This document shows positions 55,680 to 56,809 of a stretch of 56,809 bases of DNA, piece after piece. Each line of letters opens with the position of its first letter. The first letter of the stretch is position 1. The notes under the pieces are model-generated. The model was given only the letters and a program-made list of their open reading frames with translations. It was not told the DNA's origin and ran no database searches. Source of the DNA: Phoronis australis (lineage: Eukaryota; Phoronida; Phoronidae); contig NMRA01000856.1 of NCBI GenBank assembly GCA_002633005.1, positions 62,835-119,643 on the forward strand. The letters are read 5' to 3'. A program made the translations under genes and the position numbers.

Positions 55680-56020
55680 ACGGGCCAAGGTTGAGTATTA
55701 CCACCAAATTATCAATGAAAACAAATCTAACGGAATAACTCTCTGGAAAATCATAAAATTAATTTTACCTAACAAGTCCGAGTCTGTCGCAAGTGAATTT
55801 CTAATTGGTTACGATGTTGTTTCGGACAAAAGTAAAATAGCAAATGCATTTAATGACTTTTTTACTGGCATTGGCCAAAAACTTGCTGAAAAATTCAGTC
55901 AACTATTGAGCTCCCGCCCGAGATCGGGAGAGAATATCATTTAAGTTTCAAGACATTAAAGTCGACTACGTCCGAAAACAAATAACAACTCTGAACTCTA
56001 GTAGTGCCAGTGGCATCGAT
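55680..56020 (+). pseudogene. LINE retrotransposon, continuation (linker and start of reverse transcriptase)
   Basis: RAKVEYYHQIINENKSNGIT, then LWKIIKLILPNKSE, IANAFNDFFTGIGQKLAEKF, a TAA at 55942-55944, then in another frame VDYVRKQITTLNSSSASGID and SIT. The SASGIDSIT segment is the reverse transcriptase entry motif (S-x-G-x-D). It then changes abruptly into antisense Gypsy sequence. Confidence 0.88.
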
Positions 56021-56809
56021 AGCATTACCAAACTAGGTGGTTTAATCACTCTCCCAGATCTGGTTGTCACAGGCTGGTTAGGTCTTACTTCACTTTTGAT
56101 GGTGTGTGGGTAGGAGCTTTCTTTGACAGATTTTTCATCAACCATGTGTTCCGGTTTGTAGTCTGCAGGCTCGGCCTGTCTGACTTCTTTTGTTTTAGTG
56201 CGCTTGTTTGTGTTGTTGACGCTTCAGGTCGCGATCTGTGTGCTTCTGACTAACTACTTCAGGTTTGAGTAATGAAGTGGCTGTAGGCAGCATTGTTTTG
56301 GTCCTTCTACTCATCAAGCGTTGTGCGGGACTAGATAACAAACCTTGGGTAGGAGTGTTTCTGTGATCTAGCATAGCTAAATAATGGCATCACTACCGGA
56401 ATCGTTACACTTCCTGAATATGCGTTTAGCAGTTTTCACGGCAGACTCTGCTTTACCGTTGGCTTTACTGTTGCCAGGACTGCTAGTTGCGCGAACAATA
56501 TCCCATGATTTGCAAAATCTTACAAAATCATGGCACGAATATTGCGGACCATATTGTCGGACGAGATGGTATCTGGAATACCATGTCGCGAGAAGTGTGC
56601 TTTGAGCTTCTCAATTACAGCTGTTGCGCTCGTGCTGTAAAGTCGATCTACTTCCCAGAAATTACTGTAATAGTCGACAACTATCAAATATCCTCTGCCA
56701 TTGAATGTGAACAAATCTGTTCCAACTTTAGCTCATGGTCTGTCAGGTAAATCATGGCTCATCAATGGTTCTGGGGGGTTTGCCGTCTCGAATTTTCTGC
56801 ATGTGTCGC
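56020..56809 (-). pseudogene. Gypsy-type LTR retrotransposon pol remnant (integrase core and C-terminal tail)
   Basis: On the minus strand from the window edge: a pre-core segment, then LFTFNGRGYLIVVDYYSNFW, FSRHGIPDTISSDN, a shifted frame with KANGKAESAVKTAKR and RNTPTQGLLSSPAQRLM, and a tail with VTTRSGRVIKPPSLVM. These are the D,D-35-E integrase core and typical C-terminal phrase of Gypsy (Ty3-like) elements. A two-base insertion after the SSDN motif and further stops make it inactive. No LTR is present at the junction with the LINE, so it is truncated or rearranged; the rest lies outside the window. Confidence 0.85.

Noticed and set aside
1-56809. CRISPR arrays, operons, bacterial promoters and terminators
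   Set aside because: The tandem repeats have no spacer structure, and the gene organisation is plainly that of an intron-containing eukaryote.

Overview
The window looks like nuclear DNA of an intron-rich invertebrate animal. Coding sequence is sparse and split into exons of 44-184 bp, with GT/AG junctions and open phases. The spaces between are AT-rich and full of minisatellites, inverted-repeat elements and broken retrotransposons. There are no operons, ribosome binding sites or bacterial signals. The two recognisable genes (a phospholipase B/GDSL lipase and an FKRP-like Golgi transferase) are ordinary animal genes. A marine deuterostome or lophotrochozoan would fit, but I cannot name a species from the sequence.

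Layout. Positions 1-5.3 kb are non-coding, with a hAT-like terminus, a 42-bp satellite and an LTR-like block. From about 5.37 to 29.82 kb on the plus strand lies a phospholipase B1-like gene of at least twelve coding exons. It has one SGNH/GDSL catalytic domain and a C-terminal membrane anchor. The catalytic Ser, Asn and Asp/His blocks are all intact, and the phases of exons 2-12 join without a break. The signal-peptide exon was not found. Its introns hold the 26-bp satellite, four clusters of a non-coding repeat family with a roughly 140-bp subunit, a 1.2-kb inverted-repeat element and two minisatellites that touch exon boundaries.

The main finding is a duplicated, same-length (158 bp), same-phase exon pair in the lipase gene (20278-20435 and 21084-21241). 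Using both, or neither, breaks the frame and hits a stop, so the pair behaves as mutually exclusive exons that give two lipase isoforms.

From 29.8 to 40 kb the DNA is element-rich: a TTAA-flanked transposon (32.4-33.4 kb), a 2.5-kb region with arrays of an 11-mer, a LINE fragment, and a foldback with 456-458-bp arms (38.19-39.51 kb). At 40.2-41.95 kb on the minus strand is an FKRP-like gene whose N-terminal and LicD-like halves are in different frames. The 5' end of that gene and about 2 kb upstream are repeated directly after it. Each copy ends at a single N inside a transposon, which suggests an assembly join of two haplotypes rather than a real duplication.

From 46 to 56.8 kb there is a 198-bp repeat, a degenerate tRNA-like sequence, an unassigned exon-like ORF, and a LINE (endonuclease to start of reverse transcriptase). 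The LINE is interrupted by a 1.94-kb TTAA-flanked element whose removal restores its reading frame. At the window edge it is cut by an antisense Gypsy-type integrase remnant.
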